From: Thamnaconus septentrionalis
Lineage: Eukaryota; Chordata; Actinopteri; Tetraodontiformes; Monacanthidae
NCBI GenBank assembly: GCA_009823395.1
Contig: CM020501.1
Location: forward strand, 2,319,361-2,383,360
DNA length: 64,000 nucleotides
Reading direction: 5' to 3'
Of the stretch, positions 30,514-45,300 are shown piece by piece; the stretch's first letter is position 1, and every line of letters begins with the position of its first letter. Under the pieces are notes generated by a model. The model did no database searches. It saw only the letters and a list, made by a program, of their open reading frames with translations, and had not been told where the DNA came from. The translations under genes were made by a program, and so were the position numbers.

Positions 30514-33500
30514 CTCTATTCAACTCGCCAGTTCATACAGAACAATGGTGCGTCTCACCTGGAGTGGAGTTGGGGCTTGTAGTTACTTCCTGAAGGCTCA
30601 AAACAGCTTCAGAAGTCCACAAAGCTTCTCTTCTCTACTTCATTTATAAACACAATAAAAGGAGTCGGTAGATATGTTTCAATGCCTTTACTGAAGCTCC
30701 ATACACTACAATTATAAACCCTCTCTCACCAGTCTGTTTTCAGAACCCATATGCACCAAGAATGAACGAAGGGTCCGGGTCTCTCAACACTGTTGTAGCC
30801 CTCCAACAGCACACGGCGTTGTTGTCTGCCTCTCCAAATCAACATTGGTTTCCTTACCGAACAGCTGCTGCACCGAATCGACAAAAATAATCACCAACAT
30901 ACACAACATGTTACTAGCAATTTTAACGAAAGTAAAGAAAACATGATAGCCGAGGGAAAGCAGTTGTCTTAGGCAGCCAAAATCAAAATGTCACCTGGAT
31001 GCTGACTGCATTTACTAATACTCGAAGAAAGCCGTGTTTGCTGTGAGTCTTGGTAATTCACAGAGGTAGACAGCTGATAGTGCTCACTTACAAGAGTATA
31101 TTCGCTGTTCTGTCTCCCGTTCTTTACCGAGGGTGAGCGCTTGCTCTACGTTTCCCCATGCACCAAAACGAGTCCAGGCGAGGTGTTGTTTTTAATGTCC
31201 ACCTTTGCACTTGCATTATCTACTTGGAGTCCAGAACCTGCACAACTGGCGAGCTCAGCACAGCGGCCACGATAAAAATCTACGGCACTCATGGAAAACT
31301 TGCCTTACAACGCTGGTCCCTCACGTCGCCTGTCAGGGTGTCATGCAAGGACACAGGCGAAAGTCATATTTCCGGACTGGTTTTGCTGATTTACTCGAAG
31401 GGACCCGTAAACAAAGAGATCCAGCGACAGATTAACCGCAAAGCAAACACATAAATCTTGTGTGGTTCTGTTGACGCAAGGCCTGAAATGGTTCCCATTT
31501 GAAGTATTTTTATTGAAATGTTCTCCCATACTTGACTGCAACCCTACCGCCCTGTCCTAATAATAATGAATATGGTGCACACAAATGAGGAATGTGCAAG
31601 TAAAGGTAGGCCAGAACAAAAAGGAATAAAAAAATAGTATTTGTGTTTGCCCCACAGTGCACTTTTAAAAGTGGTAGAGCCAAGAAACACGCCCCCTCCC
31701 TACCTCTCCAACCTCCATACAGACAAAAGAAACACTGCAGAGCCAAAGTGAGATAAAATTAGGGGTGAAGCTTTATGAGCGTTCAAGCGTGACACATTTA
31801 CTGCTAGATTGAAGGTTTGCAGTGAGGCGAGCCCCTCGTCAGCACATCTCGGTGAGAGGGGGCAAACATTTTTTGCCTCTCGCGTCAAAAAAATTGCGAC
31901 GGCAGCCCCGAGCCGATTGACAGGATTACACAATTGCGTTGTCACTCCCAGAGGCAGGAGACAAAGTGGTGCATTGTGAAGACGCAGCCTTCAGGGCTTC
32001 CAGGGTTGGGACGAGAGCAAACACTGCGGTTATTAAGGCCTTTTTTCTTCCTTTCTTTTTTTTTCATTCTTTTTTTGTTGAGTGTGTGGTGTGTTCTCAC
32101 CAGGGCCGTGTTCAGATCAAACAGCCTTCAGTCAGCAGTGTTTGCACTTGTAATTCACGCGGTAAACATAAGTTAACCTTGAGCTAATTCATGTACAGGT
32201 CATTTGGCCCCCAGGTCCTTCCAAAGGAGAATCCCACGTTCGCACCACTCAAACTTCTTCTTGCCTCTTCATGTGTCATGCCAAAAACAACACCAGAGGT
32301 GCACCTACTGGATTGGTGAGGTACCGTTATATACCACTAATACTGGAGGATTTTGTTCAAAGGCTTTGGGTCAAAAGGAGACGTTTGCGTTCACTTGGAA
32401 TCCCGATCCATTGCTTGGGAATGACAAAAACAAGACAATCGGTTGATGTCAGAAATTAATCCCCAAAACACTTGCGGAATGAAGACCACGATTCCATGGT
32501 GGTCCAAAACAAAAAACAAGCCTACCAATGCTCTTGGCTAGCATGGTTGTTGTCTGTTGTTTGACTGCTCGCACAAAGATACTTGACTGAAGGGGGACCC
32601 TGGAGATTTCTATTATGTAATTATGGTTCCAGAGTGGATGGGTGGGTGGGTAGGTGGGTAGGTGGGTGGATGTAGATATATGAGTTGAGCCAAGACGAGC
32701 AAGTATTGAAGGGTGTGTCATTCTTGGATTAGCGGACTACTACCCTACTCATGATTGAGCTCCACAGCCACTTGGTGGATTACCGTGTAGGATTTCAGCA
32801 GTTCACGCCTCCAGACATGTCTGGAAATGAACTTACTCAACTTAAGCTTTCGTATACTGACTCAACACGCCACCAGTAAAGGCCCCGTCCCGTGTCAGTC
32901 AAGTCGTGGATGGAAGTCGAGAGAGAAATACCGCTCAAAAAACCACTGAACCCCTCCCACTCCAAAAAAATCACAGACCGGTCATCATCCAGTTTGACAG
33001 ACAAGTGTCAATCAAAACTCACAGGGAGCAGATGCTGTGTCCCCATGCGCGTATTCATCTCGGAATTTGAATGTAATGTGGGGGGAGGTGTCGATGGTGG
33101 ACTCAGCTGAGCCTCTTCGAGTCACAGTGACCCTGTAAACCACAGCGGAACTGATTCTGGGAAAGACCCTTTAACGAAACCATCACTCTCTGCTTCGTGA
33201 AACGCGCCCAGTGGGAACACAGCCACTGGCCGCCGGCAGAGGACAGCGTGACCACAAGTTCAAGCCTCTCGGGGGCCCACAACAAAAGAGCAGCAAAAAA
33301 AAAAAAATGTTCCTCAGGAACAGGAACTCATTGGGGTTTCTCTGGGAGATGCGCCGCCTACGTGCTTCGCTCCGCCAGAGACAAGCTCGGGGCGCAAAAT
33401 TCTGAGAAAGCCCCCCTTTTTTTAAGTCCCTGTTTTCCATGAAATGTTTTCGAGCATTTCCAACTTGTAGTCTGCAGGTGCTGCACATAGAAACAGTGCC

Positions 33501-35278
33501 ACACCCTGGGTTTTCAAAAGCACTCCCAACAAGTGTGTTTTTTCCCCCCTGATTATTGTGGGAACAAAAACAAAAAAACCAAAACAAAATGGATGTGCGT
33601 ATTTTTGATTGCAAAATCGTCCAAATGGGACCTCGTCATCCCGTCAAACAAATCTAGACTAGATCCTTTTGAGGCTAAGCCCACCAACTCTACAGCTTAA
33701 GCTAACGTTTAACAATATACAGACAGATCTCAGCACTCAAATTCGGGAATCCAGACTAAAAAAAAGGCACTTTTTCTTTTCTTTGCTTTGGTCTTCTCCC
33801 CAACGAATTGAACCGGCATCAAGACGCATGCACACCAAAGCTTCTCTTGCATCTGGATCCAATAATCAGCCTTTGTACCAATTCCTAATTTGCCAGCGGC
33901 CCACACAGATGTGCTGACATGGTTTTAGCCAAAACTTACAGCAGCTGCAGCAGTAGTCTCCACTTTAAAACATCTTGCGCCTTGTGTCTTTTTTTCCTAC
34001 TCCTCCAACCACCACCTTCCTCCCCCTCCCCCAGCTTACCTTTTTGCACACTGGTTCCGGCACTTTGCATCCAACTTGATTTTGCGGTCCCTGAAATTTC
34101 CAAACACGTGCTGCCTCGTGTGTAATTTAGTGTTGGTGACTTGCCACTGTTTTCTTTGGTGGAAATGTGAAAAAAAGAAAGTAAAATAAGAAAAAGAAGT
34201 GCCCAGTCATCATGTGATTCAGAGTGTTCGCAGCCGGGGGAGGTTACAGTAAGGACGAGGACAGTTTGTTTTGGCAGAAACAAAATTGATTGGCACGGGA
34301 TTTTGTTGTGTAACCCCCCCCCCTTGTAAACAACGTTTTTTTTTCTTCCTTTTCCCCTTTAGATTTTTAGACGTCGTCACGGACGGCTCACAGCTGTTGT
34401 GGATGTTGTGTCTTTCTCCTTGCTTCCCACGTATGAAAAAAAAAGGCGGAAAAAAATCTGGAAGTCGTCACTTCTGCCTGGGATTTTCCCTTGCAACGAT
34501 ATCCGTAGGTGGCGCTAACTTCAATCGCTGCCGACACTGTTTACAACATCTCGGACAAACATCGCAGCTGTTGCTGCTGCTGCTAGCCAAAGCATCACTT
34601 TCTGTGCAGCCGTCATTCACACGGAGGCGTTTTTAAGTTTATCCTCCTCGTGCTGGTGAGTTCCTGGACTTCAGATTTTGAGATCCACCAGAACGGTGGT
34701 CACGGTGACCACGCACTCGCCCTGGAGCCGCGGTTTTCCCGGCGTGAACTCCCATTTTTAATTGTTTCTGCAAAGTCAAGTGCTCACAGGCCTTCTGGGA
34801 AGTGGTTGGCTCAGCACTTTTCCAGAGGTTATATTCTTTTTTTTTTTGTTGTCACTTACAGTAACTCTGGGTCGTGTGTCATGTGGTTACAGTCAGTTGC
34901 ACAAAACACGTCATCCGCTGAGTCCCCCCGTTTGAGCCATGACGGTTGGGGTCGATTCTTTTTGAGGAGTAAGTCACGATAATATTGGTGTTGGGTTTGT
35001 TTCCTTGTGACTCTTAACTAGTTTTAAACTTGCAAATCGGGAGCATCCATGATGTCCGCAGCCATTTCCTCTTTATCAGCAACGTGAAAGCCTAGCCTAG
35101 CTGGGTCCCAGTGGTAAGAAATCCCCCATTAAACAAAACCCATTAAACGGATTGATTGCAACCTATGAGTTTCATCAGCTAAACTTGTGAAGGAACACAG
35201 ACCTTCTATTTGTCTTAATTAGAGTGGACGAACAAGCTACTTCTCACCGCTGAGCCGAGAATGGAAACGAGCTAATAC

Positions 35279-35282
<4 letters not shown>

Positions 35283-35343
<61 letters not shown>

Positions 35344-35346
35344 ACA
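35283..35346. repeat. Compound (CT)n(CA)n microsatellite
   Basis: About 37 bp of CT is followed at once by about 27 bp of CA, and a looser CT-rich tract follows at about 35410-35510. Confidence 0.95.
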
Positions 35347-38300
35347 TCATCTCACAGCTTAGGCTTTTCAGGGTATCACTTTCAGAGGGATTACTTCATT
35401 GTCTGCTGTACTTCTTTTTTTTCTCTCCCTTTCTCTCTCCTTCTCACTCTCTTCCTCTCCCTCTCTCTCTATCTGTCTGTCTCTCTCTCTCCCTCTCTCT
35501 CTCTATGCTGGCGCTGTAACGCTGCACGTTAGCCTGAGGTCTTTGGCTCTAGCAAGGGGAAATACGACACCCAAGCGCCTTTCGTTTCCCACAGATTGTA
35601 TCGCGTCTCCGAGACGATTTTGTGCTGAGCTAGCTTTCTTATTCTTCTTCTTCTTTCTGCCACTTTTGATCACTTTTTGTTGTTGTTCTTCTTACCCTTC
35701 TGTTCCGCTGCTCGAGTTTGCTCCATTATCACGTCCAGAGTGAGATTTGGAGCAGTTATGGCTTTCTTTCTGTTTTCTTTCTTTCTTTCTTTCTTCCCCG
35801 AAAGGAAGAAAACAGAGGAAGAAGGAGAAGAAAATGGGTCAGGACTTGAAAGCCAAGCTGTAGACAGAAGCAGCTGAACAATAGTGGCGTGATGAGTGAA
35901 GAGTGATGGATGAGTCAATCAATACTAAAGAAGATACGACCCTGCGGCTTGGCCGTCAGACATCACAACCCCTGTGTTTTCAAAGTGTGCCCAAGTCAAG
36001 TAGCGTAACGGAGCCAGTGGGGCATGCTGGGGGAAAAAGAGGACAAGAGTAAACATGCTTTTACTTATCTTTTTGATTGGATTTCTGTTCTCCGTGTGTT
36101 AGCGGCTGCCCGCTCTGACACTGGATTGCGGAAATGAATAAACACAGGCCACAAAAGTGCCCTGTGGTCAAAGCGGACGCAACCAGAAACATGACTCACG
36201 GCGTCCAGATTGCAGGTAGACTTTGATGTTTTTAGTCCTTACTGTAAAATGCAAATCCTGCAAAAATGCAAGTCCACAAGCTGCAGTTTTAATTGCAAAC
36301 AAGCCTCCTGCTTCTTGGATCACTTTGAAAACAAAGTTCCTTAAAATGGGTTTTGATGGTGAATATCAGTGCAATTCCTTTTTTTTTCCCTGTTATAAAT
36401 GTACTGGGTTATCCGTGATTATTTCAGTTTATGGATGGTACAGGATAGGCAGAAATAAACCTTGGGCTTCAGCCTACTCCATTTTTGGTTACATATTGTG
36501 ATCTTTTATGTTAAACCTTTCCTTTTTATTTCTGCTTTGTAGTAACCAAAATAAAGTCATTTATTCATTAAAATGGGTTCTGATCCCCCCAGCTGGCTAG
36601 CGCAGATTTATCTTGCGCTGACCTATTTTTTTGTCAGTGGTGTCAACAACTTTAGAAATTCTTCATCCTGTTTGCTAACTTAAATTCTAATGCTATTTCT
36701 AATGCTATTTATTTCTACCACTCCGAACTTTTATGTATTTGTTTCGAAGGAGTCAAGTTTGACATTAACGGGAAAAGATAGTTAGCTGGTTTGCTAATTA
36801 ACTCAAGATTTTATTTTGTTACTTGGACCGACCTTTTTGCATTGACATTTTTTTTTAATTTTGAATTTCACCTTCTTGACCTCTCCACAGCTCAAATCCA
36901 GAGGAGCTTTGGGCCACTTTTCTCCCACGGTACGTGCTTGTGACTAAAGTTTCTAAACTCGGCTTTGTATTTGCTTTCAGCAGCGGCCCATCAACACGAG
37001 CAAACAGGGGAGCGTCTGCGACACAGCCCACGCGGCTCTCCAATCAGGGTAAGTGAAAACACCTGTGCTCGGTGCGCCAGCTAACTGGACACGGCGGTGG
37101 AAACGGAACACATGAAACCTGTACGTTGCAACCGCGTGGCTGAAAAAAAAAATCTCAATTCTTCGAAGCCAAGTTCTGTAATGAAGCGTGAATCTTGTGT
37201 ACCAGCGCACGCCGCCCTCGCAGCATATATTAAGTCCTGGGCTTCGTTTCAAAGGAAATTCTAAACCGTTAGCTTTCATCCCGGGCGGCTACATGAACCA
37301 TCTGCGGATCATCTGGCCTTGTGCGCTAGTACGTCTGAGTCCGACCCAAACTATACAGGAAACTCAAGCTCGGTGGAGTGGAGTTACAAACCCCTTGCAG
37401 CCCTTTTGGATCTCGGCTCCTCGGCTCCACCGGCACTTTCATCTTGCGGAAAACAAAACAAGTGTCGACGCATTAACCTTTGCCAATGTGCCGCCGGATC
37501 ACACAAGTCTCACAAGTGTGCAAACAAGAGTCTTGGGGACGAGGCTGATGTGCGGCACTTTTTTTCAGATCCATGGGTTCTCTGCGAGCTTGAATGGCAA
37601 ATAAGATAAGAGAGGTGGTGCATTGGCTGGCCCCCCTTTTCCATCTGCGTCATCGGGACATCTGATACGGTGCAAAGGTCAAGGGCACAGGCAAACACAG
37701 GGGCAGGATGATCTGAATAGAGTTTGCGGCGATGTGTCACAGGGTGGGGGCTAGAGGGCGGGGGGCTAGAGAGGAAGTGAAACTTGACGCAGCGCAGGAA
37801 CAAAGCTTTGATCCCTGGCCAGATTGGCAAAGGTTAGTTTCTGCTAACCAACCTGCTTCAATGTCCGAAAAAATAACTTTTCCCACAATCAACAGCCACT
37901 GAAAGGCCCTGGAAGGACAAAATATGCCTAAATACGTGACCGTGAATCGGTACGAGCCCAACAGTGAGCGTCAGACGAAGCTCCCCGAAGCGCCGTCTCT
38001 ACAGTGACTCTGTTTACTAAAAACAAAACATGCTGACGGTCTGCAACCCTCTCGGACGCACTGGAAGTATCTGCCAAAACATCCCAGTGACTTATGGCTC
38101 TTGTGCACTCAGGCCTCCATGAGAACCTACTGGGCTGGGATGCTGACCCTGTCGAGTCATAAAAATAAGATCGGCCCAAGTTGGGTTTTGCGGGGGACAC
38201 GGGGGAATATATTTACGATTCAGACTTGCGTTGCACAAACGTCAACGGCTAAAGAGAGCCGAAAAGAAACCCAAATATACCCAATGGGAGCTGTAAAAGT

Positions 38301-39917
38301 GTTCCTGCAGCATTTGGTGGACGCCCACCTTTGGAGATACGTGGGGCTCTTTTATCCAGTTAGAAGACTTTAGCGATGGAGCATCTGCCTTTTCCTGAGA
38401 AGAAGAAGAAGAAGACCACAATTTCACTCCATGGACTCCAAAAAAAGAAAGAGAAAAACGCGGCCTACCATAGAGGAACGACTTCTTCTTATTCCGGATC
38501 ACGGACAGTTGGTGGTGACATCATCCACAAGGCCCCAAAGCTGTTGAATCGCAACAGGGGGAACCACAATAGTTCACGCCCCATATGCTAGCCCACCCAG
38601 TTGTAAACACAGTAAAGGCTAATTGGAACCAAACTCAAGTCAAAACATTGGAATCAAACAAACTTCCCCAAATGAGAAGGAAAATTCCCGGGAGGTGGGA
38701 CTGGGAGGGGGGAGGAGGGGGGCAGTACTTGCGGTATATATTTGAAGTTTTAGTTTGGCCCACCTCAAATCCATGGCCGCACACGCTTTTTTTTTTTTTT
38801 TTTGTTTGTTTGTTTTATTTGTTTTTGAGGGTTTGTACTGAAACCCACCACAAGGGGGCTTCACTTTTCAGAGGACTGTCTTGCTATCCATAGATAAACG
38901 CAACTTTTTTGGAAAAAGTGTCGTTTTGAAAGACGTTTAGCTGTCTGAGTGAACCCGACAAAAGCTAGGATAGCTATCATTTTTGCAGTTTTTGTGTACA
39001 ACTAACGAGCAAAGTACGTTGAGGCTACTGCTGCCGTTGATTGGTGTTTTTGTTCTGCGCTGTAATGAGAAAAACAGCACTGATGTAGGTCCGCTTGGTC
39101 TGCTGAACCCATGTTTCATTTTTGTAGGGAACACTCTGTGCAGGCTTTTATTTCAAAATAAACCTGTTTTGGCGCCATATTCAAATTTCAGCCAGGACGG
39201 AAAGACAGACGGATGCAAGGGAAATTGTGACATATCAGAAGTTGGGTTGTTAAAAGGCCATTTGTGCGTCTGTAGACAGTTATTTTCAGTCGTTTAAAAT
39301 AGCGAACGTGGGATTTTACATCCATTTCAGTTAGTTTGGAATAAACATTGCGTTTTCTGGGCCCCATTCAGACTCAACAGGAAGTACAGGGGTGTCGCAA
39401 AGTGTTATTTTTTTCTGGACATTCTTCATTTCATCAGAATGCTTCGTGTTTACAGTGCGAAGGCGTATTTGTCGGAATTTCAGGATCGGAGAATCATAAT
39501 AATTTGAAAAACTCTGAACCTCGCTCTCAATTCCAAACCTGGCCAGAGCAGCAGATCATCCCCCTCCCCTCCCCCCTGCCGTTCTTCTCTGTTCATCCTC
39601 CCAGCTTGTATTCATCATTAAATCCCTCCCAAAACCTTTGAATCACCTCTTGTAGTAGTGCTGGCTGGTGTTCCATTCCCCTACTTTTTCCCCTCCTCCA
39701 AATCCAGGTCTGTAGATCTCATAGAGACTACCACCACCACCCCTTACACACACACACACACACACACACACCTATTCCTCCTCCTCCTCCCAAATCTGGA
39801 AATTCTGCTGCCCTGCCATACAGCAAAACCCAACATCTTGGCGTAACTATGGGAAATAAAACATACTTATCCCAGTGCTCAATATCTGCCTGCCTATGTA
39901 CGCGTGCGTTTGTGCGT

Positions 39918-39953
<36 letters not shown>
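39918..39953. repeat. igfbp5: (GA)n tract upstream of igfbp5
   Basis: A pure GA array of about 36 bp lies roughly 870 bp before the igfbp5 start codon. GA repeats near promoters can bind GAGA-type factors, but this is not shown here. Confidence 0.95.
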
Positions 39954-39955
<2 letters not shown>

Positions 39956-40385
39956 CTTATTCAGGAGCATCGTGCGCTATCTGCCAGATCTGGAGGCATG
40001 CCAGCACGCGCCCTGTGAAATCAGCATCGCGGCGCGCGGACTTGACAAGTGCGCCTCCCCCCGCGCTTCCTCCCCCTCCTCACTCCTCCCTCCGCTCCCT
40101 CCTCCTCCCCTCTCCTCCTCGGAAGGCAGCTTGACAGAGTCATCCTCGCTGCCTCCCCCCTCTCTTTCTCCCCCCACCTCTGGCCCTTTTTTTTTTTTTT
40201 TTTTTCCTTTTTCCTTTTTTAAAGAGGCTCACAAGACGCACGTTGGACATTTTGCTCCCAAGCCGCGGCAGCAGCGACCAGCACATCGACCAAAAGGGAC
40301 ATTCGGCCTTTTTTTAATCTCCTCCCTCCGGTTTTTCTTTTTTTTTTTCTTTTATTGGCTTTTTTTATTGGAAGGGGAGAAAGAC

Positions 40386-40423
<38 letters not shown>

Positions 40424-40807
40424 GAGCGTGGTTCGCGCAAAGCTGCCAGTGACACAGGAGATTTTTCTTCTAATTTATTTTTTGCGGGGCCGAGCTGTTC
40501 CTGTTTTGTTTTGTTGTTGTTGTTTTTTATTAAATTCATTTTTATTTTTTAGTTTACAAAAGGGGATAATCACAAAGTGACCGGATCACCGGACGAAGGG
40601 ACACCGGGGACTTTGACGTATTAAAGGGGCACCTGTGGATGCAGCGACGCTCCCCCTTAATGTTCTCCACTGGACCAAGGCAGCCTCGCGCCAACACATC
40701 CGGCTGAGAAACCACCTGGCACGTTCCCACTTCAGCCTCTCCCTCTCTCTCCACATACATACACATTTCTTAATTTTTCGTTTTTTTGAGCTGAAATTCC
40801 CAGAGCC
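39954..40807 (+). promoter_or_regulatory. igfbp5: igfbp5 promoter and 5' UTR region
   Basis: The region is GC-rich with pyrimidine-rich stretches (40040-40200), then long T runs, then a second (GA)n at 40392-40422. Mammalian IGFBP5 has a long first-exon 5' UTR of several hundred bases, so the start site is probably within this interval. I see no unequivocal TATA box; TTTTTTAAAGAGG at about 40213 is a weak candidate. Confidence 0.4.
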
Positions 40808-42298
40808 ATGCTGCCGAGCGGCCCCCTGCTGCACCGGCAGCCGCCGCTGCTGCTGCTGCTGCTGCTGCTGGCGGCAGCCGTGTGCGGGCGCGCCGCCGCC
40901 GCCGCCTCCTACGTGCCGTGCCAGCCGTGCGACCAGAAGGCGCTGTCGCTGTGCCCGCCGGTGCCAGTGGGCTGCCAGCTGGTCAAGGAGCCCGGCTGCG
41001 GCTGCTGCCTGACGTGCGCGCTCGAGGAGGGTCAGCCGTGCGGCGTGTACACGGGGCCGTGCGCGCGCGGCCTCCGCTGCCTACCCAAGAACGGCGAGGA
41101 GAAGCCGCTGCACGCGCTGCTGCACGGCCGCGGGCTGTGCCGCAATGAGAAGCTCTACAAGCTGCTGCATTCGTCAAGAGGTAGGGCGCTTCGCGGAGGC
41201 GACTGATTGGGAGCAGGCGCGTGCTGGGATGTGGGTGGTGGGGGGTGGGGAAAAAAACGGGTCAGTGGTTTTTAGGCGCTCGATTAATTGACTTGAATAA
41301 TTCATGGCAGCTTCATTTTTTTTTATTATTTCATTTGGATTATTCTATCCGGCTCTCACCTATTACGTCACCGCAGGGTCGCAGCCGCCTGATTGGCCGA
41401 GGCAGGTTTTTTTGTGTTTTTTTTTATTATTATTTTTTTTAACGTATCACCTGCCCTTCGTTGTCAGCTGATGAGTGGGAGCTGGAAACAGCTGGACTGG
41501 GAAGAGGGGTAAGTTTAGGAATTCTAATGAAGCAAAGAACTCCCAACCCAGTCGTGCAGTCCAGTGACAGGAACAAGAAAGACTGATGTCTTCCTGCCAC
41601 CAGGGGTGTTCTCAGAGGCTCTCTGTGGGGCAGCAGCACCCCCCCCCCTCCCCCAACCCTAACCCCACACCACAATGCATATGTGTTGTTTTATGGTGAT
41701 AAGCAAAGATAAAATAGCACTTTTTCAATGCAGGGTCCAGGATGGGTCATGACAGTAGTCAGTTCTCTCTTGTCAGTCGAGGAATGTTAATTAAGACCCC
41801 CTGAGTGACGCACACGCGTCACCTGGTGATGCAACAGTCGGGGAAACGGAACGATTGGCGCCTGACTGCACTCTTTTGTCCACGGGCGAAAATAGAAATT
41901 CCATTTTGGGGCTATAGGTTTTTCATATGTCTGTATGTATGTACGTGTATGTACAATGGCGATTGTACAAATGTTTTTGTTGATTCGTGGACCAAAAAAA
42001 GCTAACGAAACCATCTTGGCTTTTACATCAGGGGGTTCCTGGATGAGGTGTCCTGATTATTATGGTTTTTTTTAGACAAACGAGAAGCTTAAATGCTTCA
42101 ACGACTTTGGAGCAGGAGCTGGCGAGGTCCAAAATTACCTCGGGCCCTCTTGAAAAGACACCTGTCATTATAGAGGCACACGACTGAAACCCACCACCTC
42201 CCCCCCCCCCTGACCCCGTGAACTCTGTCAGCAATTGGTGCCGAGCGCCAATCATCTTGTCAACTCGGGGCCCCTTTGTAAATCAGCAGCAGGGCAGG

Positions 42299-42350
<52 letters not shown>

Positions 42351-45300
42351 GCCTCGAGGCGCCTTCAGCCAACTTGAAACAAGGGAGATGATTACAGGTG
42401 GCGGAGGGTCGGCCCCCCCTGGATGACAGCGGGTGTCGGGCAGGCCAGGGACGCTCAATCCGGCCGTCTGTCCTGCAGCTTTTGTGGGAATCGTCAACAC
42501 GCACTCACCCTCCTCAGTCCCGTCTTTGTGTTCCACTCTGCTCCGCCCTCCCCCTGTACCTTTCTTTCCCACACGCCCCCCCCGCCAGCCTCCCCCTCCC
42601 GGCCCTGGCGACCGTCCCTCCTGGTCTTTTTTTTTCCACCTCTCTCCCGTGCACCAGCTTTCCATTTTTGTCTCCCGCCGATTGGAGTTGAAGCGGAGCA
42701 ACAGCAGAGCCCGCTCTGGAAACATAAATAATCCAGTTGGTCCCCGTGTGAAACCTCACTGGGCTGAGGGAGGAAACCGCAGCGTGCACGAGGCCGTTCG
42801 CAGCGGCAAGACAAAAAAAACAAAAACGGGGGAGATGAGAGTGGATGATTTCGGTGGATCTTGAGAACCGTTTGGGTCTCTTTCATTCATCTTCCCTTCC
42901 ATTTTTCTCATCCTTTCTTCCTCTCCCCTGGCGCTCTCTCATCAAACACCACCCCCACCCCGCTCTGGTCTTGGAGCTGCAGGCAGGCAGGCGGGCCAGA
43001 GCTGTGCAGTGATTCAGCAGAATGCAGCCTGCTAAGCGTGGGCTAGTGACCTCTCTGTCCCCGTCTCTCCGCCAGCTCTGCGCATGGAAGCTTGGTTCCC
43101 TGGCCAGAACTCAAAGACCTTAACGTGCGCAGTGAGGGAAAGTTGAGAAAACTTGAAGTTTTGCATCAAATCTACTTCAAGAGGCGCAGGTGTGTGCACA
43201 AGCTCAGAGAACAGAATCGTAAGATGCATCCCTGTGTGATGGGCGTTGCGAGTAGGTGAGGAAACTCCATGTCCGGAGCTGGATGGAGTAATAGAAGGGA
43301 AGCGGCTAATTCCCGCGAGGAATCCTGGGCCCTCTTCATCTTCCAACAACTTGGACGCAGAATTGAGGAGGAGGGAGGCGGGAAGTGAGAGACTTGATCA
43401 GTCAGCGCAGGTCAGATTAGACGAGCCCGGCGGATTAGCAAGTGAGGACTTGATTGGACTTGGACTCGCTGATCTGCTCTCAGCTTTCTCCGGAGTTTAG
43501 AGTTGTTGGAGGGGGGAGGGCGGGTTGTATAGGAAACGGTGTCAGCAGGAAACTGCATGGAATCCCTCCCGCTTGTCTTTTTCCAAGAAGCTGTCATCAT
43601 GTGGACGGATGACATCAGCGGGCTCTTCATTACCGTCCGGCGGGGGAGAGATCGGAGGCTTTAGGCGTCATCTGCGACGTGGCCGTGACCTTCTTTCACC
43701 GCCCGGCTAGCTTAGTAGCTTAGCGATCACGTCAATGCAGAGTCAAAAAAAGAGAGAGGGAGGGAGAGAGAGCGGGGAGTGCAAGGGGGGAAAGTGGCGG
43801 TGGGCGTCATCCTGCGCAATTTGCAATCTGCCAAAATGAGGCAGGAAAACGGGTGCGTGACACGGTGGTGGAAGTGGGCCAGATGTGGCTTAGGACACAT
43901 ACAAGGCTAATGCATGTTTGAAGCCCCGGGACGAGTGGAACCGAGCAGCTCTGACACGCTCGCCGTGGAGCGAAGGAGCGAGCGAGAGGGGGCCACGGGC
44001 GGCTGCCAGAGGAGCACACGCCAACGATTCTCTACCGGACTCCCTCGGGATGTCGGCGGAGGAGGAGGAGCGTTTGCGGAAAAAAAAAAGAAAAAGGCCC
44101 CAAGAGTGTCTAGAGGGATCCAAAAACAGGCGCTGCTGGCGGTTTCTCTGGCCCACGTGACGTGTAATAGCAGGCTTTTACAGGCCAGCGCGAGACTAAA
44201 TATCTCGTTCACGTCGCTGGCTATAAAAGTTTTAAAACCCCAGCGCTCCGCACGGACCCCAAAGTGGCAACCGGCTTCGCCGCAAATGGAGGCTGCGCCG
44301 CCTTGCATGTCAACACGTCCAGTCTGAGGCTGGCCAGCCGCTGCTGGCTGCGCTAAACAGCCGCTCGACCATGGTGCCGTGAGATCATCAGGTTTTTTCT
44401 CGCCGCCAGGGCCCGAAGTGGTGCTTTTTAGTTGCCTCCGGTTTCACCCCTGGTTTGAAGCAGCAGAAGAATGCCTTGAAGTCGCTGCTGGGCTGACATT
44501 ATTACACCCGCTGACATTAGTCTCTCAAGTAATAATCAGTATTGTCGCTTATTTTAATCCCCCCGGGTGCCTATAATTTGTAAAGTTTGCAGTGTGAAAT
44601 TACTGGCCCCAGTTGATGACGGTAATCCAAGCGTGATTTCAGCCTTGACCTGCTGGCCTTGTGTCTTCGGGGTCGGCATTCCTGTTCCAGCAAATTTGTC
44701 TTGTCAATTCCCACCAATAGAATGAGACGCAAAGGCTCGTTGTTGTCAATCTGTCAAAAAGTGCCACGATTGCAGAAAAAGTGGCACTTCAAGGGGGCGG
44801 ACGCAGAGTTTAGTTTTTTGCAGCGCTGGGGAAATGGATTGCGTTAATGAAAAAGTTGCAGCTTTTCCCCAAATTGTCTGCCTCATAAAACCAAAAAAAA
44901 AGCGCTTTTGTTTGGCCTCAGGCTCTCATAAAAAAATGTCCATCCTGTTGTTTTCAGAAGGCGACTCTCATGACGGCGCCGTGCTGCCAGTCCCCGACTT
45001 CCAGACCAAGGTGCCCTTGTACGGGCGAGACCACAGCCGCAAGGTGCAGGCCATGAAGCAGGCCAAGGACCGCAAGAACCAGCTGGCCCGTGTGGGACAG
45101 ACCAGCATCCTGGAGCCACTGCGCGTGGACAAGCTGGAGCCAGAGTTTGTAAGTGCAGGAGGCAGGGTCCCAGGAAGGTATTGATCGCGATCTCGCTCAC
45201 CATACATGCTAATGCTCACCTGTGTTTCCTGGAGCGCAGGGGCCTTGCAGGAGACGACTGGACAACCTCATTCAGAGCATGAAGGACACCTCCAGGGTCT

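Larger units (their letters stand above)
28881..39917. other. Intergenic region between LINE and igfbp5
   Basis: No exon set or protein family is recognised. The stretch holds transposon end fragments at about 30317-30513, simple repeats ((GGTGGGTA)n at about 32637-32672, (CT)n/(CA)n at 35283-35346) and many poly-A/T runs. Open frames such as 29716-30117 lack splice context and family motifs. Distal regulatory elements for igfbp5 may lie here. Confidence 0.4.

Noticed and set aside
37300..37620. Overlapping 90-138-codon plus-strand frames at 37188-37609
   Set aside because: Different frames are open at once, none shows a family motif or splice-compatible borders; most likely chance.
40882..41177. 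Arg/Ala-rich frames overlapping igfbp5 exon 1 on both strands
   Set aside because: They are shadows of a GC-rich real exon in another frame. The same holds for 58770-59415 over igfbp2 exon 1.
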